From Rhineura floridana (Eukaryota; Chordata; Lepidosauria; Squamata; Rhineuridae), in the NCBI RefSeq assembly GCF_030035675.1, contig NC_084493.1, positions 25,922,203 to 25,986,202 of the forward strand: a DNA stretch of 64,000 bases. Reading direction: 5' to 3'. The position numbers were made by a program, and so were the translations under genes. Under the pieces are notes generated by a model, which saw only the letters and a list, made by a program, of their open reading frames with translations, was not told the DNA's origin and searched no databases. Shown piece by piece: positions 20,638-31,609 of this stretch. Position 1 is the stretch's first letter; the number at the start of each line of letters is the position of its first letter.

Positions 20638-21150
20638 CAGGGGTGGGGAACCACATACACAGGTGTCAAATGTGGCTCTCCAGGTCTCTCTATCTGGCCC
20701 TCATAACCCCCCAGGCCACACCCCCTCTCCCCAGGCCACACCCCTCTCTGGCCCAGCTTCACACCCTAAAGCAGCCTTTCCCAACCAGTGTGCCTCCAGA
20801 TGTTGTTGGACCACAACTCCCATCAGCCTCAGCCAGCATTGCCAATGGTCAGGAAAGATGGGAGTTGTGGTCCAACAACATCTGGAGGCACACTGGTTGG
20901 GAAAGGCTGCCCTAAGAGTTTTTACCTGGCAGGAATGTGCTATGGAACGGTGACAATGCTCCTTGCTTGCCTCTGGATGGAGGCTAAAAAGTAAGATGTA
21001 GAAATCAGCCTACTGGGCAAAGGTAAAATTAATTCTTGTTTATTGCTCTGCCTACTTTTGTCTCCCTCTGCCCACAATTGGAATGTGGCCCTTGGAGGTT
21101 TGCCCAAAAGGGAATGTGGCCCTTGGGCTGAAAAAGGTTCTCCACCCCTG
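20638..21150 (+). mobile_element. hAT-A transposon carrying a nested MITE
   Basis: Ends are CAGGGGTGGGGAACC and GGTTCTCCACCCCTG. Flanks CCCTGTCC (20630-20637) and CCCTATCC (21151-21158) differ at one base. It is the best-preserved hAT-A copy here and is interrupted by a P element at 20772-20909. Confidence 0.9.
20772..20909. mobile_element. P-type palindromic MITE nested in hAT-A
   Basis: 138 bp with long inverted arms starting CAGCCTTTCCCAACCAGTGT. Flanks CCCTAAAG and CCCTAAGA form an 8-bp duplication with two end mismatches. The arms are almost perfect, implying a relatively young insertion. Confidence 0.9.
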
Positions 21151-21707
21151 CCCTATCCCCACTCCAAGCCCAAGAGGGATTGTAGTATGATGTGGGTATG
21201 CAGATACCTCACAGACCACTGTTAGATAGTGCCCACATCATCACACATCATTGAGTGACTCTGTTACTCCCAGCCCAAGCCATTTGATGACTTTCATGTG
21301 ATGGCGTTCTTGTTCTGTTCTAGAAACCCCATGGTATTCGATAGATATGATTACATTACCAAGGAGTTCAAAGTGACATCCATGGTTCTTCCCTCTCCTC
21401 GTTTTATCCTCAAAACAACCCTCTGAGGTAAGAATTAAATATCTGACTGCATTTGGGGTGGGGGAGACACAATAGTATTTTGTTTTTAGACTTGACCGCT
21501 GATGAGATCTCACATTCGAAGCTGCAGTATATGTATGTGACAACAGATCTGAAACATTTTCACTGATGCTCTGACATGTATCTTTCAAAAGGTTGAATGG
21601 TGACATTGGGGAGGGGGCAAGGAATGACTGAGTTCTAACTCCATAAGAAGGTAGACCAGAGAGAGAGAGAGAGAGATGACACATTGGATTGTATCCTGTG
21701 TGAGTCC

Positions 21708-22157
21708 TGTTGGAAGTGTTGAGATGCAACTCAGCTCGATGGGGTTCCATGGGGAAGGGTTAGACAGGGAGGGGAAACTCCAAGTTTCCTAGACTGTCTT
21801 CTTGAACTAACCTGTGCTGACCTGACCTTCCTTCAGGTGTGGAAACTGATACTCTTAGGGTTGCTGACCTCATTTCCTGCTTCTCCCCTTCTATCTTCAT
21901 CCCACCTTGGGAGAGGAGACATTTTTCCTTTGTCTCTCTCTCCCTGCTGAGATCAAAGGAGGAAGCATGGGTCCTTGCATCTCTGACTTAGCTAGAACTA
22001 GCAACTCTTTTCTATCCAAGTATATATTTCCTATAATAAATTAAGCTTTCTTATTTTTCAGACTAAACATCTCTGTGTGGTTGGAACCAAAGGGAAGGCT
22101 ACTCATTCAGCAGTCAACATAGGGCCACCTCCCAAGCCCTGCTAAGTTCATTCAACA
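21708..22157 (+). mobile_element. Solo LTR, Copia-type
   Basis: Begins TGTTGGAAGT and ends CATTCAACA, with flanks AGTCC and AGTTC as a probable 5-bp duplication. It shares GAGAGGAGAC and an AATAAATTAAGC region with the other LTRs here. It is diverged and one of the older copies; no internal region is present. Confidence 0.5.
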
Positions 22158-22159
22158 AG

Positions 22160-22256
22160 TTCTACTCAGAGTAGATCCATTGAAATCAATGGACACAATT
22201 GACTTAAATACATTCATTTCAGTGGGTTTACTCAGAGTATAACTTAGTTCAGTAAA
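22160..22256. repeat. Short palindromic repeat
   Basis: CTACTCAGAGTAGATCCATT pairs with AGTGGGTTTACTCAGAGTA. A similar palindrome lies at 24745-24828. Confidence 0.55.
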
Positions 22257-22495
22257 ATTCATTAGGTCATGTTGTGGCTCCATTTGGGCCCTCATTCAGT
22301 GTTAAGCACCAAACAAATCTATGGTTAAAAAAAGTTCTGGGGCACTCTGAAGCCTACTGTGTGCAGTCTGTTGAAAGAGGTGAATATTTCATCTTTTAAT
22401 AAAAAGCAATATTTAAAAACTTTTTTCCTAATAATTTCTGTTTTCTGATAAACTAACACAAACACAAGGCAAAGGTTAAATACTGAGTTCCTAAA

Positions 22496-22854
22496 CAAGA
22501 GGTGGGAAACCTCATGTATGGGGGCCCCAAACGTGGCCTTCCAGGCCTCTCTATTTGGCTCTTGGAGCTCTCTGTAGACCACACACCGCACTAGCTCTGC
22601 TTCGCACCCCAAGTGATTTCTCCTGGCTGGAAGGTGTCCTTGAATTGGACTGATGCCTCTTGCTTGCTTGGACGGATGACAGAGGTGTGTGGGAGTGTGT
22701 GTGTGTGTGTAGCCTACTGTACAATGTAACATTTACATTTGTTGCTCCACCCACTTTTGCCTATGGTCCTGCCCACCACTGGCATGTGACCCCCCCCCGA
22801 TAGTTCCCCAGAAGGAAATGTGGCCCTCAGGATTAAAAGGGTTACCTGTCTCTG
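22496..22854 (+). mobile_element. hAT-A copy
   Basis: CAAGAGGTGGGAAACCTC opens it, and internal words CTTGCTTGCTTGGACGGATG and TGTTGCTCCACCCACTTTTG match 20638-21150. It includes a short GT run. The flanks share TCCTAA as a decayed duplication. Confidence 0.7.
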
Positions 22855-22916
22855 TCCTAAGATAACAATGGTAGCTAGGCTGACCATCTGACTTTAAACG
22901 ACCTTCCTATGTGTGT

Positions 22917-23148
22917 AAGAGAGCCAGCATGGCATAGTGGTTAGAGTGTTGGACTACGACGTGGCAGACCAGTATTAGAATCCCCACACAGCCATGAAGC
23001 TCAATGGGTGACCTTGGGCCAGTCACTGCCTCTCAACCTCAGAGGGAGGCAATGGTACACCCCCTCTGAATACCGCTTACCATGAAAGCCCTATTTGTAG
23101 GGTTGCCATAAGTTGGGAGAGACTTGAAGGCAGTCCATTTCCATTTCA
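22917..23148 (+). mobile_element. tRNA-derived SINE with BovB-like tail
   Basis: The head CAGCATGGCATAGTGGTTAG looks like a tRNA A box. The 3' part TTGCCATAAGTTGGGAGAGA and CTTGAAGGCAGT resembles the BovB-type end (ATAAGTCGGAATCGACTTGA). This suggests a SINE mobilised by a BovB/RTE LINE, as for the Sauria family. Confidence 0.65.
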
Positions 23149-23290
23149 TGTGTGTATACATACCCCTGGGCAAAAGACTCTCTAGGTGGTCCAGCTCAAG
23201 AATATTGTTCAAGCCATCCAACTCCCAATGTTTTTTTAAAAAAGGTATAGGAGGGAAAAGGATGCATATATAATATTTAATCAATCATAT

Positions 23291-23420
23291 ATTTCCCAAC
23301 CTTTGGGTCCCCAGACATTGCTGGATGACAGTTCCCATAATTCCTGACCATTGGCCATTCTGGCTGGGGCTGATGGGAGTTGTAGTGCAGCAACATCTGG
23401 GGATCCACAGGTTGGGAAAT
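23291..23420. mobile_element. P-type palindromic MITE
   Basis: ATTTCCCAACCTTTGGGTCC pairs with GGATCCACAGGTTGGGAAAT. The core reads GGGGCTGATGGGAGTTGTAG. Confidence 0.75.
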
Positions 23421-23659
23421 TAAAGCATTAATTTTACATCCACAAGCTGTCTGTAAGGGCTGACACCTTTGCATCTTTACAGGGAGGGTGCTTTCATTAT
23501 GATGAGTGGGGTTGGTTGCCAGGTTAGAATGGGTAGGGTTGTGGTATAGGGCTGGATTTGTGTCCTTCCAAATTTATTGAGAGATGATAGAGGGGGAGAG
23601 CAAGAACCTCCTCCAACTGTTCCTGCAAAATGCTTTATATATATATATATATAAATGTA

Positions 23660-23842
23660 TATGTAAATGTATTGCCTTCAAGTCGATTCTGACTTATGGT
23701 GACCCTATGAATAGGGTTGCTAAGAGGCAATGACTGGTCCAAGGTCACCCAGTGAGCTTCATGGCTATGTGGGGATTCAAACCCTGGTCTCCCAGGTCGT
23801 AGTCCAACACCTTAACCACTACACCACACTGGCTCTCTTATA
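23660..23842 (-). mobile_element. tRNA-derived SINE with BovB-like tail, reverse
   Basis: TTGCCTTCAAGTCGATTCTG is the reverse of the BovB-like tail. AACCACTACACCACACTGGC is the reversed tRNA head. TA microsatellites lie on each side (23637-23654 and 23850-23880). Confidence 0.7.
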
Positions 23843-23883
23843 AATGTATATACAGTATATATATATATATATATATATATAAA

Positions 23884-24064
23884 GAGCATAGGAATCTGCT
23901 TTATATTGAGGCAGACAATTAGTCTATCCAGCTCAGTACTGTCTACCCTGACTGGCAGGCTTTCAGACCAGTAGCCTTTTCCAGCCTTACCTTGAGATGC
24001 TGGGGAGTGAACCCGGGACTTTCTGCATGCAAAATAGATGCTCTACCACTGAGCTACAGCCTTT
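23884..24064 (-). mobile_element. tRNA-derived SINE
   Basis: CAGCTCAGTACTGTCTACCC, CTGACTGGCAGGC and CTCTACCACTGAGCTACAGC show the complete SINE in reverse. Same family as 4820-5002. Confidence 0.75.
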
Positions 24065-24960
24065 TCCTAAGGGTGGGGTCCAAAACATCAACCCACAATC
24101 CAGCTGCCCTTTTCTAGCCCCCGCTTCAGACATATACAGGGGCAGAGAGGTAAATCCTGAAGTGCAGGTGCTCTTCACGCCAACTCCAGGAGCCATGCCC
24201 CCTTCTACTAGTGTACAACAAAAAAGAATGTTTGATTCAGTGCAGACATTATGGCTTCAGTACTAAACCAACTATTTGCTCACCCTTCTTGAGCTTTGCT
24301 TAGCATCAGTCCTGATAAAGAAAGCTTCTTGTGGAAGCAAAAAAATGCTCACTCTTTTGTGACATTTTGGTTGATCACAATAAAGGGACTTGGAATTTTT
24401 CACAAGAAAAGTGGTGGTTTAACCCTTACCCAAGCATGCTAATGTAACCTACCTCTCCCCTCTGCTTAGCTTATTTGGTAGATTTCTCTCTGAGAAAAGC
24501 TTATTTATTTGGTGTGCAGAGCATTGGCCAGCAGCGCCCCAGGAGATGGCATCACCGTCCATGCTGTGAAATAAGCGGAGGTGCTCCTTCATCTCTGGAA
24601 ATAAGCAAGCCAGGGACTGACAAAGAGCTGAAATTGACAAGCAGTATGTCAGTTTCTTTTCAATTTTACCCAGCTGCAAATCTCCCAGGGTAGCGAAAAG
24701 AAAGCAGCTAAACCACACAGAAGGATGTGTTCAACTGAGTCCTGCTCAGAGTAGATCCACTGAAATGAATGAACTTGTAATATATTAGTCATGTCTATTA
24801 ACTTCAACGGGTCTACTCTGAGTAGCCTTTCCACTGAATACCACCCAAAGACACTTGTGCCTACTGGCATTGTGTGGGTGAGGAGGGTGAGAGATAAGGA
24901 TTAGCCAAAGGTTGCATGGTGGAAGATTTGTTAGGGCCAGAAGATTTTTCCAGTGGATGC
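24065..24960. other. No gene seen
   Basis: Mixed sequence with a short palindromic repeat (24745-24828). No convincing ORF. Confidence 0.4.
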
Positions 24961-25474
24961 TGTTGGAAGCAGGGCAAGAGCAACTCCTGTTTTGTTCTTT
25001 TGTTTATGTTCCAGAAGAGAGATAGAGTTAGGGTCCTCCAGATGGATAGGCTTGATTACCTTTACCTGTGATGCTCTGACTGACTTCCTTCCAGCTGTTA
25101 GACTTATACGTCTTTAGGGAAGCTTACCTATCCCTCCTCCTTCCGCCCTTTCTTCTCTTCCCCCCATTGACTGTCCGGGAGAGAGGAGACACCTTTGTCT
25201 CTGCTCTCTCTCTCTCCTAGCCATGAGGTCAACTCCCGCGCCTGGGTGTTGCACCTCCAACTTAGTTAGTTAGAACTAGGTATGCCTTTCTATCTACAAT
25301 GTATTTCTATAAATAAAGTAGCTTTTCTTATTTTACTAAGTCTCAAGTCTCAGTGATCCTGATGCAAGGTAAAAGCCTGCTTAATTAGGTGAACGCACAC
25401 ACGCTGGCACACTCGCATTTCAGACCGCTGTTACTCTCTGCTCTGCTGCTTAAACAAATTTAGCACCAGCAACA
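24961..25474 (+). mobile_element. Solo LTR, Copia-type
   Basis: Begins TGTTGGAAGC, ends AGCACCAGCAACA, with flanks GATGC and AATGC. It contains the polyadenylation-type AAATAAAGTAGC common to this LTR group. It looks whole as an LTR, with no internal region left. Confidence 0.6.
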
Positions 25475-26447
25475 AATGCTTTATGGGGAAGTCGGGACTC
25501 ATTAGGATGTGCAGAGGAGCTTCATTTCAGTTTAGTTAAAAGGCTGTAAAGGGGAGGGGTGACCCTGTATCCAGAACCTTAGGCAGGGGTGGGCTAAGGG
25601 GAGCCGGCCTCCTCCTAAAATTGCCTGCCCCCTCCATTTTTTTTACAAAAATAAATAATTACATTTATCACAATTTCCCCCCCCCCCGACTTTTTGATCC
25701 TTCCCAAACTTTTAGGCTGGCTACCAGCCTGTCTGTATCGATGAAGCAGTGCCTTACCTCGGAGAGAAGATCCCTCACAGTGAGCAAAGAATCTGCCTGG
25801 AAGCAGATGGGGTGGCGTCCGGGAGCTGTCGGCTTGGTTTTAGATGTTGCGGAGAGAGTAAAGGGAGCCTGGACGGCGGCCCGGAGGAGCCAGCCGCATT
25901 TTTAGGAAACAGCCCGTCATTACGACCGCAGAAATGTAAAGCGTTGAGATTAAATTTCGTACTAGAAGAAGGCAGGAAGGAATTGTACGCGTGTCCACAC
26001 AGCACTCGGATACCTCTTTAGAATCACAAAGCAAATGTCCTAGCCTGGGGCGCGGGCGCGCACACACCCACACACACATACAACTTCGAGGGAGTGTGAA
26101 TACAAAAAACCTACCTCTGCACACATGCAAGCTGCCTACACACACACACACACAATATGCATTAAAGCAGTTGCTTACACGCGCACGCGTGTGTGTGTGC
26201 AAGTGCGTTCCCACAGTTTTTTAGGAAAGAACTTCTCCTCAATTATAAGCTACATACGTACATATATATATATACACACACACCTCGTGCATTTAAAATA
26301 GTTGCTTATACACGTGTTTATAAATCTACACATGAGCATGTATACCAAAAAGCTACTTCGGCACGCATGCAACCCACCCACGCACCCTCTAGTCTACACA
26401 TACACGCTATTTATTTAAAATAGTTGCCTGTGAGCAAAACGTCCTTG
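25475..26447. other. Unique, partly CpG-bearing stretch with CA repeats
   Basis: 25690-26030 is repeat-free and carries several CpG sites, unusual among its AT-rich surroundings. From 26040 on there are CA/TA dinucleotide tracts. Short ORFs here show no recognised domain. Confidence 0.35.
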
Positions 26448-26722
26448 CAGTGCTGGCTGGTGCCCACTGAGACGGGTGGGGCGGAAAGCAGGGAGGCCAA
26501 CGGTAGGTGGAGCCACCTAATTATAGTTTTGTCCCCATCCTTCTCCCTGCTGTCTTCTGAAAGGGGGTGACGGAGACTAAAGAGAAGGAATCTGGCAGCC
26601 GGTGCTACCCCCGAGCTGGTTTTACTTAAGAAGATAAGGCAAGTCGGGGCTGGCTGGGGACACAGGCAGACTGAGGCTGGTGGGGCAGTGCTCCATGTGC
26701 CCTAATGGGCCAGCCTCCATTG
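26448..26722 (+). mobile_element. hAT-E non-autonomous element
   Basis: CAGTGCTGGCTGGTGCCCAC at the start pairs loosely with GGGCCAGCCTCCATTG at the end. Internal CCCATCCTTCTCCCTGCTG matches the copy at 59665-59920. Confidence 0.55.
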
Positions 26723-26764
26723 TGTCCACTTCTTTATGGGCCAGCAGGCACACCCTTTGCTTGA

Positions 26765-26935
26765 GATGATAAGATGAGCCCTGCTGGATCCAAGCAAATG
26801 CCCGTCTAGTCCACGATCCTGTTTCCCACAGCTGCCAACCAGGTGCTTCCTGCTATTTTTATCTCACACCTTGCCTCTGAATACTGGTGTTTAGGTTAGC
26901 TGTCCTGGCTAATAATACAGGGTAAACCTGAAGAT
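26765..26935 (-). mobile_element. CR1 3' fragment
   Basis: GCCCTGCTGGATCC, GTCTAGTCCACGATCCTG and AGCTGCCAACCAGGTGC match the CR1 3' UTR at 51200-51280. Confidence 0.7.
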
Positions 26936-27153
26936 GCAATATCTGTGCAGTGGTACCTTCAGGGTAGGACTTTGGGGCAGAAGTCAATGGCCCCATGTAG
27001 CAGAATGAACAGGAGGGCCCCCAAATGCAGCAGGGCTGGCTTCCCCCATTTTGAAGTAAATAAAGTAAGACACAATGATCTTCCAAAGATAGGGTGCCGG
27101 TGCAACCATTAAAGGCTGCATGCCTGTACTATAGGACGCTGGGCCCAATGTCC

Positions 27154-27983
27154 TGTAGGACACTGCAGAGTTGCATTGCAGAACGGAGACTATTGAGCGA
27201 GCTTGTGTGTGTGTGTTTGAATCTTTGCTAAGATTCTACCTTCCCTGAAAATTAGTCAGACAGAGACTTTAAGCTTTAAAATAAGAAATAACTACTTTAT
27301 TCTGGAAGTACATGTTTGATAGGAAAGAGTCCTATATCTAGCTAACTAGCTAAGTTGGAGCAGCAAGCACTGAGCCCAGTGCTAGAGCTCATGTCTGGAG
27401 GAGAGGGAGAGACAAAGGAATATGTCTGCTCCCCTCTCAAGAGAAAGAAGACTGGAAGGAGGGAAGAAACTGGGATCAACATCCTTTGCATATCAGTCTA
27501 GCAAGAAGGCAGAGACAGCAGGAGATCAAAGGGATAGGTATAGCCTAGCAACCAGGATGTCTCCTCTCTAGCTACCCTTTATAAACCCCATGCAGCCTCA
27601 AGTCACAAGTTGGAGTTGAACCTCATCAGGGGCGTCACTACCGGGGTGCGGAGGGTGCAGACCGCACCCGGGTGACACCCTGAGGGGGGTGACACCCAGA
27701 GCCGCCCTGCCCCATGCCGTTGGCCGACAAAGGAGCCGAGAAGCGCTCTGGGTCGGCGCAGCCAACTCCTCCTTGGAGGCGGGCGGGCGAGACCGACAGC
27801 AGGTGCCCGCTCGCTGGTGGTGAAGCCGGGACGGGCCTTCCACCACCAGCCTGGAGCGTGTGATGAGTGCGCGCGCAATACCAGCCACCCCCATCCATGC
27901 ACCTGGGAGGGCGCGCGCCGGAGGTCCGCACCCTCCCCCCGCACTCCCGCTAGTGACGCCGCTGAACCTCATACATTCCAACA
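27154..27983 (-). mobile_element. Solo Copia LTR holding a hAT-type MITE
   Basis: The LTR matches those of the Copia element at 40174-45412 along its length, in the same orientation. Flanks TGTCC and TGTAC form a probable 5-bp duplication. A 338-bp DNA transposon sits near its right end. It is more diverged than the two LTRs of the complete element. Confidence 0.8.
27627..27964. mobile_element. GC-rich hAT-type MITE inside the LTR
   Basis: Ends are CAGGGGCGTCACTA and TAGTGACGCCGCTG, with an exact 8-bp duplication AACCTCAT (27619-27626 and 27965-27972). It is GC-rich and CpG-rich, unlike the host LTR, and inserted after the LTR did. Confidence 0.92.
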
Positions 27984-28218
27984 TGTACTACTCCTGGAAA
28001 TAAGCCCCACTGAAAGTGGGACTTGCTTCTGAGAAGACTTGTATGGGATTGTGCCATAAGTCTAGAATGTAAAATTAGTTAACTACACTGCTGTAGCTGT
28101 GCACATAATATAAACATGTCTGAATAATACTGCAATATGTGCTTGACATGTACACATACCTTGAACTATCTGGTTCAGGCTACTTTTTATATGTTCCTGT
28201 TTGGATGTTACCTTAATG

Positions 28219-28485
28219 CAGTGGTTCCCAAACTTTTTTTTCACATGGACCACTTGAAAATTGCTGAGGGTCTTGGCAGACCACTTAAAAGATGTCTCTG
28301 CCAGTTGTACAATTCAAACAATAACAGAATAAAATACAATATATGAAATAAAAGAAGCAATACAAATAAAATTAAAAATCAATATGAATAGATAGAAGTT
28401 CTGTCTCCCATCTTCAACCACAAATTCACAGACTCGCTGCAGACCACCTGAATGAACCTCATGGAGCACAGTTTGGGAACCCCTT
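28219..28485 (+). mobile_element. hAT-D non-autonomous transposon
   Basis: CAGTGGTTCCCAAAC and GTTTGGGAACCCCTT ends, with an exact 8-bp duplication CCTTAATG (28211-28218 and 28486-28493). Confidence 0.92.
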
Positions 28486-28853
28486 CCTTAATGCAAAAAA
28501 AATGCATATATCTCATGACTGTCAATATGTTTTTCTGTGTACATGCACAGCGAAAACAACACATGGGTTTTTTTTTTATACATCAACAGTACAATACTCT
28601 TTTTTCCCTATTTGAAAGTGATAACCGTGAAGGAGATACCAAGTTGCATGCCATACTAGTCCTAATCAAAGTAGACCCATTGAAATTAACAGTAAGCCAT
28701 TTCCAATAACAACTTCTTAGAGCAGACCCACTGAAGTGTAATCAACACAGGCTACAACCCACTTTCACATGGAGAGGAGCCCAAATGCCTAGGGTCCTGG
28801 CCATCCTTTTTTCATGCATGAGGCTACAATCCTATACACATTTACCTTGGACT

Positions 28854-29250
28854 TGTTGGAAGTGTGGCAAGAGCAACTCCTATATGATTCTCTTTGCATA
28901 CCACTTTCTCCTTCTGGACCAGCCAAGAGAGAGTATACATCTTTGTCTTTGTTCATTTCCCCTGAGTCATGGGGGCAATGATCAAGCCTGGCCATTGCGC
29001 CTCCAACTTACTTAGGCTACAATCTAATACATGTCTACTTAGAAGTAAGCTCCATTGGGTTCAATGGGACTTACTCCCAGGTAAGTGTGTATTGGATTGC
29101 AGCCTTAGTTAACTAGAACTAGAGCTTTTCCTATCAAATATGTATTTCTATTAACAAAGTAGCATTTTCTTATTTTGAAGCAAGTCTGAAGTCTCAGTGA
29201 TTCAAAGCAAGGTAAAAGTTTGCTTTCTCTCAGGCAAACCACATCGCTCA
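28854..29250 (+). mobile_element. Solo LTR, Copia-type, with embedded Pal-1
   Basis: Begins TGTTGGAAGTG and shares the TATTAACAAAGTAGCATTT-like polyadenylation region with its relatives. The right border is uncertain. A Pal-1 palindrome lies at 29015-29104. Confidence 0.5.
29015..29104. repeat. Pal-1 palindrome inside an LTR
   Basis: GGCTACAATCTAATACATGT pairs with GTGTATTGGATTGCAGCC. It sits directly after the LTR word CCTCCAACTTA, as does the copy at 58101-58190. Confidence 0.8.
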
Positions 29251-29254
29251 CTCT

Positions 29255-29843
29255 GGACAGACAATCTGAGGAAGCTACAGTCAGATAAACTCTGTTCATT
29301 TTCCCACTACTCCAATAGTGAATACACAATGGAACTTAAGTTGTATCCTCACACACACACCCCACATATGAGCAGTTTTGTGAAGAATGAAACAAATGAC
29401 ACCAGCATAGTGGAACATGACCATTGCATGTGCATCCATTCCATGCAAGGAAGGAAGTCACAGTCCGTTAGAGCTGCATGCACATGTTTGTAAGTGCTCA
29501 GTATGTCATGTTTGCATTACTCATGCATGATGATCACCTGGAGGGGGTGAAAGTTTTATTTTCACATGTGGATGCACTTTCTGTGAAGGAAAAGGACAGG
29601 CTGTGTCAGTTTGTGAGACCTCACAAGGCAGGACACTCCAGATATAGAATGCACAGCAGGTTATATATATGCTCACAATGCCAGTTGTGCTTAATTGCTG
29701 TTTTTAAAGAGCCATGCATAAGAGATAGTTTATAACACTCAGTGATTTCTTTAAAAAAAAAACTACCTCTGCACATTCTCGAGGGCACACTTCTTTTCAT
29801 ATTATTGCTGTTTCCATTCTCCCAGGAGTGAGACCCTGCTTCC
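29255..29843. other. No gene seen
   Basis: AT-rich sequence without a recognised repeat or a convincing ORF. Confidence 0.4.
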
Positions 29844-30328
29844 AGTTGGAAGTGGGGCAAGAGCAACTCCTGTTTTGTTCTTTTGCTTGTGCTCCAGAAG
29901 GGAGATAGAGCTAGGGTCCTTCAGATGGATAGGCTTGTTTACCTTTACCTGGGATGCTCTGACTGATTTCCTTCTGTTACGTCTTTAGGGAAGCTTACCT
30001 TCCCTTCCTCCTTCCACCCTTTCCACATCCCTTTGTCTCTGCTCTCTCCAAGCCATGAGCCTAACCCCTACACCTGGGCGTTATGCCTCCAACTTAGTTA
30101 GTTTGTTATAACTAGGTTTGCCTTTCTATCTACTATGTATTTCTATAAATAAAGTAGCTTTTCTTATTTTACTAAGTCTCAGTGATCCTGATGCAGGGTA
30201 AAAGCCCATTTTCTTAGGTAAACACACACACACACTGGCACACTAGCATTTCAACATCTGCTGTTACTCTGCTTGCTGTGGTGCTGCTTTAAACGAAATT
30301 AAGCAACACAAACACACACAGCGCAACA
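29844..30328 (+). mobile_element. Solo LTR, Copia-type
   Basis: Starts at the altered end AGTTGGAAGTGGGG and ends GCGCAACA, with flanks CTTCC and TTTCC. It closely resembles 59093-59592 (GATGGATAGGCTTG, AAATAAAGTAGC). No internal region is present. Confidence 0.6.
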
Positions 30329-30515
30329 TTTCCATCTAAGCCCTGACTGAAATTAAGCCTCACACAAATGCAGGTGCTACATGCAAATGGATACAGCACA
30401 TAGAACTGTCGCTGTGCGCAAAAGACATGTTTTGTGTCTCTGTGGGTGTAGGTCTCCATGCTGCAAGCTACAGGATACACATGGCTCTGTACTGCCCTCC
30501 CCTCCCTGCTCTGGA

Positions 30516-31208
30516 CAGTGTGGCTGGTGGTGCCCATTGGGATTGGTAGGGCAGAAGGTAAGGGAGACCAACAGTAGTGTAGTGGCATATTTAGAAGTGC
30601 AGGGACCCTTCATGATAGTCACAGCCACGTCCTTCCCTCCTTTTTGCTGCTGGGTTGAGAATGAGATCCTTGTTAATGTCTCCTCCCACCACGTCCCTAG
30701 GAGCCAATAAGCACAAAAGAGGAGAGTGTTAGCTACTGAAAGGAGTCTTCTCAGTGGCCGACTCACCTTCTTTCACTCTGATAGGCTCCAATCAGCAGGA
30801 AAGGACAAAAAAGCGTGTTAGAAGACTCTTCTCAGTGGCTAACACACTCCCCTTTCATGCTGATTGGCTCATAGGATGCTGGAGACATAGGAACCCTGCT
30901 GGGACCCTGCTCCCCCAAAAGTAACGGGTCTTAGCCCCCCCCCCAGACCCTGGATGACTGCACCCCTGGAGACCAACAACAGGTGGAGCTAGCGCCAATG
31001 AGCTAATTCAGTCTGGTGTTGTCCCTCACCACCTCCCTGTTGAGTTCTACAAAGGCAACACTGAGACTAAGGAGGAGAGTGAGCTGAGAGGCTGTGCCAC
31101 CCCCTGGACGGGTTGTAAGTAAGAAGCCAGGCAGGTGGGGGCTGGCAAAGAACAGGCTGGAACTGGCGGGTCAGTGCCCCACTTGCCTGAACGGACCAGG
31201 CTACACTG
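30516..31208 (+). mobile_element. hAT-E copy split by hAT-C
   Basis: 30516-30571 and 30969-31208 together match hAT-E copies at 39324 and 59665 (GTGAGCTGAGAGGC, CAGTGCCCCACTTGCC). A 397-bp hAT-C lies between. Confidence 0.75.
30572..30968 (+). mobile_element. hAT-C transposon nested in hAT-E
   Basis: CAGTAGTGTAGTGGC to CTGCACCCCTG, with an exact 8-bp duplication GAGACCAA (30564-30571 and 30969-30976). This copy best defines the family boundaries. Confidence 0.93.
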
Positions 31209-31609
31209 GCTCTGGGCTTGGCCACTTGCCCTTCTTCCAGCTGAGGGGGCTTATGTCACTCTGCTTCTTTGCACAGCTGGTTGGACTGCCCGGATCATGA
31301 TTATTATGCTTTTTTTTTGTCTTTGGTCCAAGGAGGTATTTCAAACTCTACAAAACCATGCAAAACCAAGGGGATATTTTATTGGGGGCGGCAGGGGTGA
31401 GAATAGGGACTAATGGTTGGTCTTTCCACTGTGTCCCTTTCAAAAGCCACAAGCAAATATCGTGTGTCCAGTCTAACATTTCATCTATGGCTAGGTCATC
31501 ACTAATTAAAACAAGGCTGCAGTCGTACAACCTCTTACCTGAGAGTGAGCTCCATTGGGCACAATGGAACTTACTTCCAAGGAGACGTGCATGGGAATTG
31601 CATTGTGAA

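Noticed and set aside
21241-21750. 169-codon minus-strand frame
   Set aside because: It spans a CORE-SINE piece, a GA run and the start of an LTR. No domain, so a chance frame.
22325-22754. Minus-strand frames with THTHTPTH-like peptides
   Set aside because: They read through a GT microsatellite within a hAT-A copy.
27598-27984. Open frames near the end of the solo LTR
   Set aside because: They lie in the GC-rich MITE at 27627-27964, where stops are rare by composition.
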